A DNA stretch of 64,000 nucleotides from Linyphia triangularis (Eukaryota; Arthropoda; Arachnida; Araneae; Linyphiidae), in contig OZ021723.1 in the NCBI GenBank assembly GCA_963978545.1, forward strand, positions 94,408,002-94,472,001, written 5' to 3'. The translations under genes and the position numbers were made by a program. The notes beneath the pieces are model-generated. The model saw only the letters and a program-made list of their open reading frames with translations, searched no databases and was not told where the DNA came from. How positions within the stretch are numbered: the stretch's first letter is position 1; each line of letters starts with the position of its first letter. Below are positions 1 through 30,199 of this stretch, one piece after another.

Positions 1-330
1 TCTCTTAAAGTTCAATAATCGATACCAGCATAGCTTGATCTGTGCTTGCTATTGATACCAATTTCCAGAGTTGTGACTATACAGGTAGTGGAACATTATT
101 CTTGGACAGGAACTCTTCGATCTCTTAAAGTTTAATAATCGATACCAGCATAGCTTTATCTGTGCTTGCTATTGATACCAATTTCCAGAGTTGTGACTAT
201 ACAGGTAGTGGAACATTATTCTTGGACAGGAACTCTTCGATCTCTTAAAGTTTAATAATCGATACCAGCATAGCTTGATCTGTGCTTGCTATTGGTACCA
301 AATTCCAGAGATGTGACTATGACTACATAG
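1..330. repeat. 120-bp tandem repeat, nearly 3 copies, running off the left edge
   Basis: Units start at 1, 121 and 241 with TCTCTTAAAGTT(C/T)AATAATCG. The first two differ at only a few positions; the third diverges after about 70 bases. The array probably continues left of the window. Confidence 0.95.
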
Positions 331-749
331 GAAGTGGGACACTGGGATATTCCTCGTTTGAAACTATACGACCCATTTTCAAGCCTTTAAAATTGTTTTA
401 TCGAAATCGGAATTGACTTTTTTTTATGCTTTCCTTTGTTGACATTTGCACCAAACATCAGAGTTATGACTGTATTGGAAGTGAAATTTATGAGTATCCA
501 AACTTTAAAATGTCCGTTAAAGTTTTTCAGTTCTTTTGCAAGCGATGTAGCTGGGCCAATTGAGTTGTTGGTAATCAATATTTACAGACATTTATTTATA
601 AAGAAAAATTGTTTTAATATGCATTATGAGAAAAACTCATACAAATGTATACTTAGTGGTGTTCCTTCACGTTACAAAAATATTTTAAGAATAAAAAAAA
701 ATACTAACATTTAATTTGAGAAAAACATTTTCAAATAAATGTTTTGCAG
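331..749. other. AT-rich stretch before exon 1
   Basis: No recognised gene. A 92-codon open frame at 436-714 has no family features. A 5' UTR exon or the promoter of the transporter could lie here or upstream. Confidence 0.4.
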
Positions 750-19175
<18,426 letters not shown>

Positions 19176-19237
19176 GGTACACGTTGCTTATAAATAGTTG
19201 ATGGCATCGCCTATTTCTATTTTTAAATAAGTTACAC

Positions 19238-19775
19238 AATGGACAATTCCTGCATTTTATTTTTTTATTCAGTTCTAAGTATTTAAAAAAGGCAATGAAC
19301 ATAAAAAATCTGCTTAATGCGCTTTTTCTTTTTTTTAAATTTGCGATCAAAATTACCTTGTTAGAGGTTGGCGAGGAAACGACTCATTTCGTTGGCATTG
19401 AACATGACATAAAGAGATCTCAAACATCTTAGCTTGAAATGCAGCAGTAGAAACCAGATTGCAAGTTTTTCGCAAATCAGGCCAACCTGTAAGGAATGTG
19501 GCAATGGTCTACCAACGCCAACTTTTGTAACGATAACTATTTGGCAGAAACCTCACGATAACCATAGAAACGCAGGGATCTCTTTACGTCACGAATTTTG
19601 TTGACTGTTTTGATCGGACTGGTCTTGGCTCGGTTTTGGGGCATTTTCTTTTCTTAATATTTAAAAAACTAATTTTTTTAAAGAACTTTTGTTTAAATAT
19701 TTGGAATCAGAGAGAAATTCTTCATAAATATGTACTGATTTCACTCGTTTTTAAAAAATGCGGGAATTGTCCATT
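19238..19775. mobile_element. Foldback MITE-like element just after the transporter stop
   Basis: Outer inverted ends AATGGACAATTCCTGCAT (19238) and its near-complement ending at 19775; an inner inverted pair GAC(A/G)TAAAGAGATC near 19409 and 19578. It is about 540 bp. Target duplication is unclear. It starts 62 bp after the stop codon, so it may lie in the 3' UTR. Confidence 0.7.
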
Positions 19776-20509
19776 CCAATAACACTACAAAAGGAAATGT
19801 AAGCAGGGACACATAATTTAATTAGCTAACTCAAGAAATGACATTAACATTTAAATGTACTGAATGTATTTTAAAGTAATTTCAAAGCGATACATGACTA
19901 TTTTGTATATTGTTATCGAAGTGAAGTTTGCGAATTAGCTCGAGCAGCACAGAATTAATCAAAAAGAAAATAATCTTCTACAAGAAAATCACTTGTTCAA
20001 GCGTATGTAACATTGTAAAGTGTGATAATTTAGAACCATTAAAGTTCTTTCAAATAAATTATAACGATTATATTTTCATAATTACGTTCATCTTACACAC
20101 AAACAATGCTAAAAAACAATGATATGAATTAAGCAGATAATAGGAAATAGTGATAAAATTAATGCCTGGTAAAAATGCCTGCAAGGAAAGCAATTGTAAA
20201 AAATACCCCTAAATTTTCATGTCTTGTTGCTACGCAATTGCATGGGGGAATGCGAAGTCATATTTATACCATTATTGGTGATGAAATTATTGGCATGATC
20301 TGTAGATGTTCCTGAATATGGTGGTGTCACAGGTACATTTGCTCAGAAATGCATAGTGGACAGAACACAAATAATCGACTTTATTTGCTTTGTTTAAAAA
20401 TCGCGTATTTTATTTCAGAGTAATTTGCAGTAATTTTTTCCTTGGGTACCACAGCAATATAATAAATAAGTTTTGGTTATCGTAATAAGCAAAAGAGATT
20501 TGCACAGGT

Positions 20510-21048
20510 GCCAGATGACAAACAAAGCACACACAATCAACCCGTCCGAACATCACGCATTCCGACGTGGAAACATTATGGTGTGGGTCGGGATTTCGTA
20601 GGGATTTCGCACTGACTTGCACATCTATAGATGGGTTCTGTGACAACTCCAGGATCGGGATGAAGTCCTAGAACTCATTGTGAGATTGCAAGCTGTAGCA
20701 GTTGGCCGTTTGTTCATTTTAATGGATGATTATGCACTTTCTCATAGAGCTGGCATTGTCAACGACTACATGGAGAGTGAGGGGATTGTGCGTATGGTTT
20801 GATCGGTGTACTCACCTGTTCTTAATCCCATTGAAACTCTTTGAGATGCCCTCGGACGTGCTGAGTCTACATGTTCTGTGTCTCACCTGCTCAGTTACTA
20901 TCACAGAGTTACAAACTGCTCTACAGGAGAAATGGTGACTACTTGACTCTGGGTGGTGGGAATTCAAGTGTTTATGATCTCAAGGAAAGCATGGTAACAC
21001 GCTGTAAACTTTGTATAAGGTTGACAGATGGTTACATATCCTATTAAT
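20510..21048 (+). pseudogene. Tc1-like (DD34E) transposase remnant
   Basis: Conceptual translation gives RRGNIMVWVGIS, GFRTDLHI, LFILMDDYALSHRAGIVNDY, MESEGIVRM, YSPVLNPIE and then ALGRAE, the ordered C-terminal blocks of Tc1 transposases (MVWGGIS; second catalytic Asp in the MDDNA-like block; E in LNPIE). In-frame stops after GIS, VL, RMV and TL and at least one frameshift near 20880 make it dead. A final SMVTRCKLCI block precedes the end. I could not locate terminal repeats or the N-terminal DNA-binding half. Confidence 0.9.
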
Positions 21049-21092
21049 GTTGGTTTTGTTAATGTTGTTTTGGGTTTAAAGATAAAATGGCG

Positions 21093-21222
21093 AAAGTATT
21101 GTAATGGACGCTAAGCAAAGCCTATTCTGCATCGAATATAATTCTCCTGTCGATGTCATGGTCAAGTGCTAGAATACTCGCCTGTCGTTCAGATGTCGGT
21201 TAATGGGTTCAACTTGACTTCA
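21093..21222 (+). repeat. tRNA-like dispersed repeat, copy A
   Basis: Shares AAGTATTGTA, GCTAAGCAAAGCCT, CGATGTCATGGTCAAGTGCT and GAATACTCGCCTGTC with copy B at about 22016-22190. The GGTCAAGTGCTAGAATACTC and GGGTTCAA words resemble tRNA A and B boxes, so a SINE is likely. Confidence 0.65.
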
Positions 21223-21296
21223 CCTTATAATTTGTGGAAAATTCAATATTGTTTTCATTTTTGAATTTAATCCTCTGTTTTGTTTCATGAATAAAC

Positions 21297-21479
21297 CGCC
21301 GATCAAACGGTATAGTGGTTAGCGTGCTAGCTTCTAGACAGCGAGGTTGCTGGTTCGAGTCGCGTGTGAGGCATGGGTGTTTGTAAATGTATGTTGGCTT
21401 GTCAAATGACGAATGTTTCGGCGCTTTATAGCCCTCGTGTTGCTGACGGCGCCAGATAATCTGAAAACAACCAACTAAC
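21297..21479 (+). mobile_element. tRNA-derived SINE, full length
   Basis: Same family as 13619-13799: GCCGATCAAACGGTATAGTG, A box, a B box GGTTCGAGTC, and a CCAACTAAC tail. Perfect 11-bp duplication CATGAATAAAC at 21286-21296 and 21480-21490. Confidence 0.95.
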
Positions 21480-22015
21480 CATGAATAAACATATTTGTTA
21501 CTTTTCTGCAGCATTTCATGTAATTCAAAGCTGTATTTTTCACCCAGCATTTTTTCTTTCGTACTTAACTTGTGGCAGTTAGTTCGCAAAACAGATGTTT
21601 ACAATGGTGACGATTTTGAGTTGAATGGTGACGACAAAAACAATTTCTAATATTCCTCTTTTAAAATAAAACAAAGCAAGAATATGTAGCATGTACAATA
21701 AAAAAAAGTGGAAATATACAATTCATGTTATGAGAATGCCAACAGAAAGCTTTCCAGTAATAGTATTGACATGGGTCTCGTATGGAAAGATGAGAAAGCC
21801 CAAATTGAATTGTTGAAAGACGGTGGAACATGAAATGAACCAGCCTGGTTAGGCGAGATGGTAGAAGCAAGGACTTCTTCAGGAAGTTATCAGACTTGGT
21901 GTAAGAGGCTGAAGGCCCTATGTGTTACAGGGCTTGAAGAGGACTAAGTAAGTGATGCAAGTTATAATAATATTAATGTCAAAGCTAAACAACAAGAAGA
22001 GAGCAATGTAAATGA

Positions 22016-22190
22016 TAAAAGTATTGTAGTGGTCGTTAAGCAAAGCCTAAACCACCCTCGAAACATCCGAGAGGCGTAGTCCAACGGACTCCTCTGAAGA
22101 CAAATTCTGTATCGAATATAATTCTCATGTCGATGTCATAGCCAAGTGCTAGAATACTCGCCTGTCCTACAGATGTCGGTATCGAGATTT
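22016..22190 (+). repeat. tRNA-like dispersed repeat, copy B
   Basis: Relative of copy A with an extra segment of about 55 bp (AAACCACCCTCGAAACATCC onward) between the GCAAAGCCT and ATCGAATATAATTCTC blocks. Confidence 0.65.
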
Positions 22191-23335
22191 GCTTGGTGCT
22201 TTGTACTATGTTTTCATTGTAAGTAGATAAGATGTTGATTGCGGCAGACACATAGTATCATGTCGGTTGTCAGGTGACTTGATGAGAGTTTTCCAGATTT
22301 CTTCTCCTTTGAGATGTAAATGCTGGATAAATTCCCTTTGAAAGACTCGACTGAACACGCTATTTTCAGTAGACCAGATATAAAGATGTTTCCGTGCTAT
22401 ATTGTAGTTTTGTGACAAACCAAATTCGTACAGCAAACAATTGCCCTCATACCCATGAAGATAAGCCTGTAAAATACAATAAGTTCTGTTTAAATATTCA
22501 AAATGCCATCAAAATATATGAATCTAAAGTGCCAATAATAAATGCACTATGCAAAAGTAGTAATGTGATATGCAACTGTATATAGAACAAAATGTTTCCA
22601 AATACTTCCTTATGCGCTGTAAGAAATTCAACAACAACATAATTTACGACAGGGAAAATTTTTTTCTGTCGATATCATAAGATTGATTGTTGAAGAATTA
22701 AAACGCACCTTTTACTTTCGATGATAACGTTAAAATGTTTTCGGACATAAAACTCTTGAACATCAGAGATTGTTTTTGAATTGCTTATTAGATTTGTTTA
22801 ACACAAACAATTTGAGAAATATCGCATAAAATGTTTTAAAAGATATAAATTATTTAGTGCTGTCATTTTAGTGTGTTATCTTTTAACTACAAAACTAATC
22901 AATACGTCGATTGATTTTTATGCCATTGTTATTATTACTTAGCTAGACTTTTAGTGGAAGGTAAGTTGCATAGAACTTGTAAAAAAATAGTAACTATTGA
23001 TCTACTTTTATGAATACCATTGTTATAAATAAATTTAAAGATATTGAATATCTGGATTTAAGAGTGATTGGTAGATTTTCTTTTGAAACAACATTTTAGA
23101 GAGGTACCAAGTTGTTGAGCGTATATTTCGCTCCCTTAAAAGCAATAGAAGTTGTAACTTAATATTAACTTTCTGAAAAACAGGATTTGTAGTATTGATT
23201 AATAGGACGGATAATTGTTTCAATGAGTAACTCTTTAATCAACTGAAAGTGTTAAACAAGGGAAAGATATACATTTAGTTATCAAAGAGCTGGGTCCAAG
23301 AAATTAAACTTATGGGATAACAATCATTATCTCCT
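22191..23335. other. Upstream region of the gustatory receptor gene
   Basis: AT-rich, no coding or repeat feature recognised. The promoter is presumably within it but no clear TATA or initiator can be assigned. Confidence 0.4.
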
Positions 23336-24544
23336 ATGAAGAGTGAGTTAAAGATGCCAGTGAGTAAACGAAAAAATTTGGCACGAGTGTTCAACTCGAT
23401 AATCTGTGCAATTGGAAAGTTAAAGTTTCTTTCAATGCTTTTGTTTTATTTAGGAATTCCAGGATTGATGAAAAGCAGGCGCCGATTAACAACACTTCTG
23501 CATGTAGTCTCAGGTGTCCTGTTAATCACGAGTAATGTTCATATTTTCTTGCTGTTTCTCAGGGATTTAGACGGCTGCCAAGAAATGCAATGCCAAAAAG
23601 TGGTCTACTTCTACCTGTGTTTGAGATGTTTCCTTGTTTTTAACTGGCTCTCGTTTTTCTTGAAAAGAAATCACGTTCACAAGATGGTGGCTTCGATGAA
23701 ATATTACGAAAACGCGTACAGTGAGATTTCGAAGTACAGGTGTTTCGTGAGCGTTATCGCTATGGGACTTGTTTCATTTCATATTTTTCAGTCTGCTACA
23801 ATTGGCTTCATTTTATGGACAGATGTTGCTACAACCAACAGATTATTCACTCGCATTCTCTTCGGAGCTGACAACAGCACCGGACGTTTTTTAAAAGTAT
23901 CGGCCTTCACTGTGTATTATTTGTGTACGGAGCTGTACTGTGTTATAGTTCCATTGCTCCTCACACTTCATTACATAACTTGGTGTTTCATGATAAGTAG
24001 TCTCATTTACAATTGTGAACAACAGCTAACTCATTTGCTAGACGCTGCAAACAAGAAACTGATTGTAGTGTCTTTCATCAACAACTATGGGGATGTACGC
24101 AATTTGGCTCGCCGTTTTGAGTCTGCAATGTGTCTGCAAGTATTTTTTCTCAACTCTGGTCACTTTTTAGTGATATTCATACATTTGGCGAGAGTTCTAA
24201 ATTTTCGAAGGTTTTGGCCGTCGATTTTCATCGAGAAAACTGTGTTTCCGCTACTGCATGCCATTTCTTTTTTCGCCGTAACGTATTTCGCCTCTAAAGT
24301 ACACCAAAGAGACGAAGCTCTTTTAAAGAAATGTAAAAATTACTCTTTTCGCTTACGATTGTCAAGAACCACCGAAGAATGTGGAATGCTTCTTGCGCAT
24401 TTTATTCGCTCGAAAGACGTATTGGTGTTCAGTGCCTGTAAGATGTACTATTTCAAAAAGAGTCTGCTTCTAAGTTCACTGGGCGTTATTATTTCTTACA
24501 ATTTACTTATTTTACAATTAAACCAGCCTACAGAGCCAGTGTAA
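23336..24544 (+). CDS. Gustatory-receptor-like seven-transmembrane protein, single exon, intact
   Basis: A 402-codon frame without interruption. Hydrophobic segments fall near residues 31-46, 56-75, 88-108, 136-160, 188-224 (long), 266-288, 303-320 and 376-395. The last segment reads LLLSSLGVIISYNLLILQLN, which fits the arthropod gustatory receptor C-terminal signature TYhhhhhQF (here SYNLLILQL). Length (about 400 residues) and weak conservation elsewhere also fit. Family members are ligand-gated cation channels in chemosensory neurons with a cytosolic N-terminus. I chose ATG 23336; a second in-frame ATG at 23354 is equally plausible. There is no signal peptide, as expected. Many cysteines are present. 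Extra short exons cannot be excluded but the TM7 motif sits 8 residues from the stop, so the C-terminus is complete. Ligand unknown. Alternative: another insect-type chemoreceptor subfamily. Confidence 0.85.
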   Translation: MKSELKMPVSKRKNLARVFNSIICAIGKLKFLSMLLFYLGIPGLMKSRRRLTTLLHVVSGVLLITSNVHIFLLFLRDLDGCQEMQCQKVVYFYLCLRCFLVFNWLSFFLKRNHVHKMVASMKYYENAYSEISKYRCFVSVIAMGLVSFHIFQSATIGFILWTDVATTNRLFTRILFGADNSTGRFLKVSAFTVYYLCTELYCVIVPLLLTLHYITWCFMISSLIYNCEQQLTHLLDAANKKLIVVSFINNYGDVRNLARRFESAMCLQVFFLNSGHFLVIFIHLARVLNFRRFWPSIFIEKTVFPLLHAISFFAVTYFASKVHQRDEALLKKCKNYSFRLRLSRTTEECGMLLAHFIRSKDVLVFSACKMYYFKKSLLLSSLGVIISYNLLILQLNQPTEPV

Positions 24545-24610
24545 TGCCGGGCTTTACGATAAAAAATATCTGTTGGAGAACCTTATCCAATGACTTTTTG
24601 AAAAAGAGTT

Positions 24611-25088
24611 AGTCATAGTCATAGTGAATGGGGGAGGTCAACTGAGCCTAGGTGCTGATTCTACTAGGGAATATTACACCAACCCCTTTATTTTATGACA
24701 CCCCTGTCAAAGAAAGCTAGATTCCTTAAGAAAGGTCAAAAGGCTTTTGGCAGGTTCCTCGTGGCTTGTATCAAGTTCTGTTCCAAGACCTAAGCTTGAG
24801 TGCCTAATGTGAAGAAGAGCTTCACATTCAAAAAGTATATGGTGGGCGGTTTCCTCCACCATATTGCATTTCCTACATAAAGGTTCTTCTTTAAAGATTC
24901 CCATTCTATGAAGGTGTTTTCTTAGGTGATAGTGGCCCCCCCTGTAAGAAATCCTACTCTCACCCTCATCTTATCCCTGCTAAGACGCAGGATCCGAGAT
25001 GATAGTTTCATGGAAGGTTCTTGGATCATAAGCCTCGCATTTTTTTGATCGGTGATTTGTTTCCACCTTTTTGTGGTTTCTTTAAGCA
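24611..25088 (-). mobile_element. 5'-truncated non-LTR retrotransposon (LINE) 3' end with 14-bp TSD
   Basis: The minus strand encodes the end of an ORF2-like protein: WKQITDQKNARLM, LSSRILRLSRDKMRVRVGFL, HLRKHLHRMGIFKEE, and the Cys-His knuckle CRKCNMVEETAHHILFEC, stopping at 24707. One frameshift lies near 24945. This is the post-RT tail typical of Jockey/I/R1-group elements. A direct repeat TTTGAAAAAGAGTT flanks it (24597-24610 and 25089-25102). Its 3' tail is a short ATGACT repeat rather than poly-A. Confidence 0.88.
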
Positions 25089-25102
25089 TTTGAAAAAGAG
25101 TT

Positions 25103-27425
25103 GGAAGAAAAATTAAATTTCATAATGGCTTACAACATATTTTTGTTACCCAATTTAATCACAAACTTCATACAGAGTTATGTGTTCAAAACCATGCATT
25201 AAATTTTTTCCCATCGTTTCTTCTATTACCTTAATAGGTGTTTATCATGACTAAAGGAAGAAAGAAAAAAAGTTTAATAAATATCAAAGAAATATTGTTG
25301 TAGAACATTTTGAATTAATATCACTTCAATTTGCTGAACAAAATCTATAATTAAAGCCACATTAAAATTTGTGTAGATTATTTCAGATGTTATTATATGG
25401 TGAGCATGAAGACGTTCAAAAATGGACTTCAACTAAACGGAATCTGTTTGCATTTATTACTTCATTAAAAATGTGTTACTCAATTTAATAATACTACTAG
25501 ATCTTGTTACACTATTCAAGAAACGTAACGTTTGTTGCAAAGGTTCTTCTTTGGAACATCAACGTCAGAAAGCATTTTTTTACCCAAGAATTGCTAAATA
25601 GCAGATAAGGCAGATTCGCGAAATTAGTTCAGGAGTGAAGAACAATATGGGATAAATATGATTCTTGAACATTTTATACACTCTACAGATTACGTTTGAT
25701 GGAAATTTTGCTATTTAAACCGGTATTTTATAGGTTAACTTTCTAAAGCGCAACTTAAATTCTAAATATGTTCATACAGAAGAGATGGTGCTTTTTTTTT
25801 TGGATATCTATTTCAAATGTATTTCTCATTTATCATTTAAAGTTTGCTTTTTAAGGTTTAAATGTTAAAAAATAAGTTGCTCATAAAAAAAAAAAATCAA
25901 ATATAAATGTTAAAACGAAAATTTCAGTCGATTTTTTAGAGTTACAATCGCAATTTTATAAACTTATATATATCTCATAAATTGCTATTAATTTTAGTTA
26001 TAGCTTATATCAATGAAATCATTCTAATTCGAAATGAAATAGATAGAAGTAAAGTAGTGGTACCGATTAAATTACATTAAGAAATATTTCTTATTTGTTT
26101 TAAGATGATTGCACTGGGATAAATATGAGTTTTCCAATCCTTTGTTTGAAATTGTGAAGGTGCATTTAGTGACTGGATATTTTATAACAGTAAAACTTGT
26201 GGTTTTGCTGATTGATAATAAAAATAAACATGCTCTAAAATTTTTCCTATCAGACGAAGATGCGGCATTTCAACGACTTACATGTTGAAGTTTACTTTAC
26301 AAGCTGAAACTTATCGGGGGAAATTACACATGAAATTATTAAAATATAGTAAAGAGTCGTAAAATGATGTCGTTTTTTTTTTTTTTTTTAATTATTTATT
26401 TTTAAAGATACAGAATATTAATTTTTTATTGTGAGTTGTTACGGAGCTTTTACTAGAAGCAAATTGCATTTCAAATAAAAAACAATGGACACAACCTTTA
26501 AAGTTGACCTAAATAGAACACATTCTAAAACGTGAATTATTCCAAATTTGACCATCGCGGAAGAACTAAAGATAAATTAAGAACAATAACGACAATTAGG
26601 GATTTATGACAACACAAACGATGGATACAATAAATGCGAGTTATTTTCATAGAAAATTAAAACAGTTCTGTATGGTTGAATATATTCATCATTGAAAAAG
26701 ATGACTAAATTTTTCGCAGTGTAAACATAAGGTCAAGCGACGAAAATGGTGAAAAAATCCAGCATTTATCTCTTGAAATCAAACTATTAAATTTATTTAA
26801 ATACTACATTTGATGCATATTATGTACATTTCCTTAATATATGTTTGAAATATAGTATTGTTTTTAATTTTTGACAAAATGTCTTTGGGTCGTTTTACAA
26901 TTTATTGTAAAATAAATTACAACAAATGTAAAACAAAATAAATTCATTTTAGTGTATTTAAAAAAAAAAAAAAAAAAATTAATAAAAAATGTATAGAAAT
27001 TTATTTCTAGAATACTTAAATAAAAAAATAAATAAAAAAAAATAGTAATTTCCACCTGACTATCGAATTTAGGTTCATTCAGTATGTAGCAAATACAACT
27101 GGGCACCATATAGGTCTTCATCATCAATGTCAAGAAAAATATGATAGTTCTCCAAAATGGACATCGTTATACTTTAAATGATAAATCTCATTTGGATTAT
27201 CTGTGGAATTGGTACTTTTATAAACATTTTCTAATCTGCTCTTAATGTATTGTGCTTTCATCCAAAGTCGCTAAACAAAAGACCACTAAACATTACTAAC
27301 ATTATTCATTCAGAGTAGCTGCAACCACAATATGTCCCTAGTGGTCTTGCAGCAGTCCAAGATTAGTGAGCATGCTGCTTTTTTAAAAAAAAAAAAAAAA
27401 ATTATAATTTTTTTTTTTTATATAT
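25103..27425. other. AT-rich intergenic DNA, nothing recognised
   Basis: Long A or T tracts (26370-26390, 26959-26979, 27384-27400). No ORF with family features on either strand. Confidence 0.6.
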
Positions 27426-28149
27426 TGTTGAGTGGATGGGTTCGAAAGATTTGAAGCCAAAGCAGATCAAAACTTGCAGAAATTTATTCCAATATAACTC
27501 TTCGCAGATTCTCTTACAACACCAGAACTTCTCGTTCTAGTAGACTCAATACAGCTCTTTTCACAACAATAGAGCACAAAACAGCAGTTAAAAACTTGAC
27601 AACACAACTGCTACAAATCGCCGCAAAAGACAATGCAATACAGTTCGCTTTAGAACTACACTGAATTCTCACTGAGAGACAGCTAACTCAGTAACTCAAC
27701 TCAGTAATTCCAGTCAACTAACAAACTAACTCCCCTCACTGCCGGCCTTATATAGGAGTCAATACTTCGTGAATCTTCTAGAGATAGAAATTTGGAGGAC
27801 TTTCCAGATCGTAGTCGAAAAGTCCTATACATGTACATGGGGACCGAAAATGTCTCCAAGTTTGGCGACATTTGGCGACAAAAATTAGTAGCCAAAACCG
27901 TCGCCAACTTGGCTCTATCTCACCAATTTGGCGAGATTGCCATTACCATAATGTTAAATGCCCTGCTCTTTATAAAACTCGCTTCCCAGCATTATCTCTG
28001 TAAAACTCGTTTTCAAGCATTAAGGGTCACATTGCAGGAAAGCAAAGAAAGACAAACTATTGCACTGCCTTAGGCGAAATGTACATACATTTATCTTTTT
28101 ACATAATTAATGCTACGAAGTATTTACAAATATACAGACATTCGTAACA
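27426..28149 (-). mobile_element. Solo LTR, same family (copy 2)
   Basis: Reverse-orientation relative of 6653-7431: + strand starts TGTTGAGTGGATGGGTTCG and ends ATTCGTAACA. TATA box (minus) around 27749 and the TTGGCGA/TCGCCAA cluster near 27858-27935 are retained. Flanks are ATAT and AAAT, so the 4-bp duplication has probably decayed by one base. Confidence 0.85.
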
Positions 28150-29466
28150 AAATACTCCCAAAATGTGATAACTTTACACCGGTGGCCGACCATACTTTCA
28201 TTTTACCCCACCACTTATAAAAATTCATAAAAAATAAAAATTATATTTTTTAAAAACTTTTTCAATATATTTCTGTTTTCCTAAAACTTTTCTGATAATT
28301 TGTAACAAAATATAAGGTTTGGTTTTAGTTTGGTTTGGTTTGGTTTTGGGCTTACAAGCTTAAGAGACAAAATATGAGGATTCTGTCTGTGAGATTTATA
28401 ACGGAAAATATAAGAAAGTTTATCAACAGAATATGTTAATAGCCCCCATGCAGTGTACATAAACAAATAATCTTGATCTATTAATGATGTTTCTGGAACT
28501 AAAAATCTGATTAGAAATTACTTATTTTAAGATTTAAATGTATTTCAGCAGACATTTTTTTAAATACATCTCAATGTATGGGAAAAAGGTATATTTTAAT
28601 ATGAAATTATTTTCCCTCATACCACGATTTTCCACTTCCTGACGTTGTAATAAAATCATAAACATTTTGCAAATTTTGAATTACATGAAAAACGAACAAC
28701 AGATAATTACAGGATAGCAGATTATTGATGCCTTGTATTTTAATAAATACTGATGGTTTTAAAACTATATGAGTAGACTATTGGATATAAAACTAGATAT
28801 TTTGTCTGTTGGTTCTTGGTTACAAGTAACTTGCTTCATTTGGTTGGTATTCTTTTTCACATATAGAACAATGAAAAAACGTATTTTGATACAAAATGAA
28901 TAAAAAAAAAAAATACTATAAAAAATCACAGCATTAGAAGCTTATATAATTTTGACAATAAATAGTTATTCGGCAATCATTTTTTCGTACACACTAGTTG
29001 TAGGTGGAAAGTCTCGTGTTAAGTATATTATCTTTCCTGCTAGTGCTTCGGGAACGATCATCCCTCAAATTTCTATGATGAATGATGTTTCAAAGTAATT
29101 TATTTGTTTTCTTTAAACTCCTATACTCATACCGTTTACGTTGGTGAAGTTATTGAATCATGCATTCTCGGATAGGACTTTTCAAAGAAAAATGGATCTA
29201 ATTATTAAATTTTGAGAAAGGGGAGCTCCAAATAGGAAGAGAAGACATTTTATTGTTCGCTTTGATCATGAAAGTGGGCAGTAAAAAATAAAGTTTCTTT
29301 GGATCTTAATCTAATAGTGAGGAAAAGTTGCCTTAGGTAAATAGAAGAAAAAAGAAAAAAAGAAAAAAAATTGAAATCGAAAAATATTTGACCTCTGCTC
29401 ATCGAGGTCAAAGTTTCGAAAATGTTAGCATTTTTACCCGTTTTTCTAAAATATAGTCCTTGGTAT
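28150..29466. other. AT-rich intergenic DNA
   Basis: Only low-complexity TTTGG repeats (28318-28350) and A/T tracts. No gene recognised. Confidence 0.6.
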
Positions 29467-29470
29467 TTAT

Positions 29471-30195
29471 GGCGTCTTCTCACTTTAGGCACCTCGAAAA
29501 TAGGCTATTTTCGCGATTTTTTTTCGAGGATTTTTGCAAACAATTATGGGATAAAATGGATTCTATATAATAAACACATCTTTCAAGTACAAGAAAATTT
29601 TATTTTTTTATTTTTTTGAACAATTATTATAATAAAACAGTAGCATCGAAAAACCCGTGTAGAAATGTAATGTTCGGGGCTTGTTGATGAAATTTCGGAA
29701 ACTATCCGGCCGATTGTCATGAAATTTGAATGACATATTCTTCATAGTTATGGCTATAGCGCATATCATCAGATTTTTGATATTCGCAAAAATAACAAAA
29801 TGGCGCACGTTTTTCGAAAAAGTAAAAAAAAAAAAACGCGTTTTTTTTGCAGTTTTTTGTAAAAAAAAAAAATACTTCAAATCAAAATTTCAAAAATCTG
29901 ATGATATGCTCTATAGCCATAACTATGAAGAATATGTCATTCAAATTTCATGACAATCGGCCGGATAGTTTCCGAAATTTCATCAACAAGCCACGAACAT
30001 TACATTTCTACACGGGTTTTTCGATGCTACTGTTTTAATATAATAATTGTTCAAAAAAATATTTTTTTTTTCTTGTACTTGAAAATTGTGTTTATTATAT
30101 AGGATCCATTTTATCCCATAATTGTTTGCAAAAATCCTCGAAAAAAAAATCGCGAAAATAGCCTATTTTCGAGGTGCCTAAAGTGAGAAGACGCC
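29471..30195. mobile_element. 725-bp near-perfect palindrome (foldback MITE) with TTAT duplications
   Basis: Left arm 29471 to about 29787 and right arm about 29885 to 30195 are inverted copies: ends GGCGTCTTCTCACTTTAGG and its complement, with shared CGGCCGATTGTCATGAAATT and CATATCATCAGATTTTTG. Spacer of about 100 bp is A/T-homopolymer rich. TTAT flanks both sides (29467-29470 and 30196-30199). Open frames on both strands are mirror artefacts. No transposase; superfamily unassigned. Confidence 0.93.
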
Positions 30196-30199
30196 TTAT

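Noticed and set aside
29608..30038. Mirror-image frames with FHDNRPDSFRNFINKPRTL on both strands
   Set aside because: They arise from the two arms of the 725-bp palindrome; no protein family.
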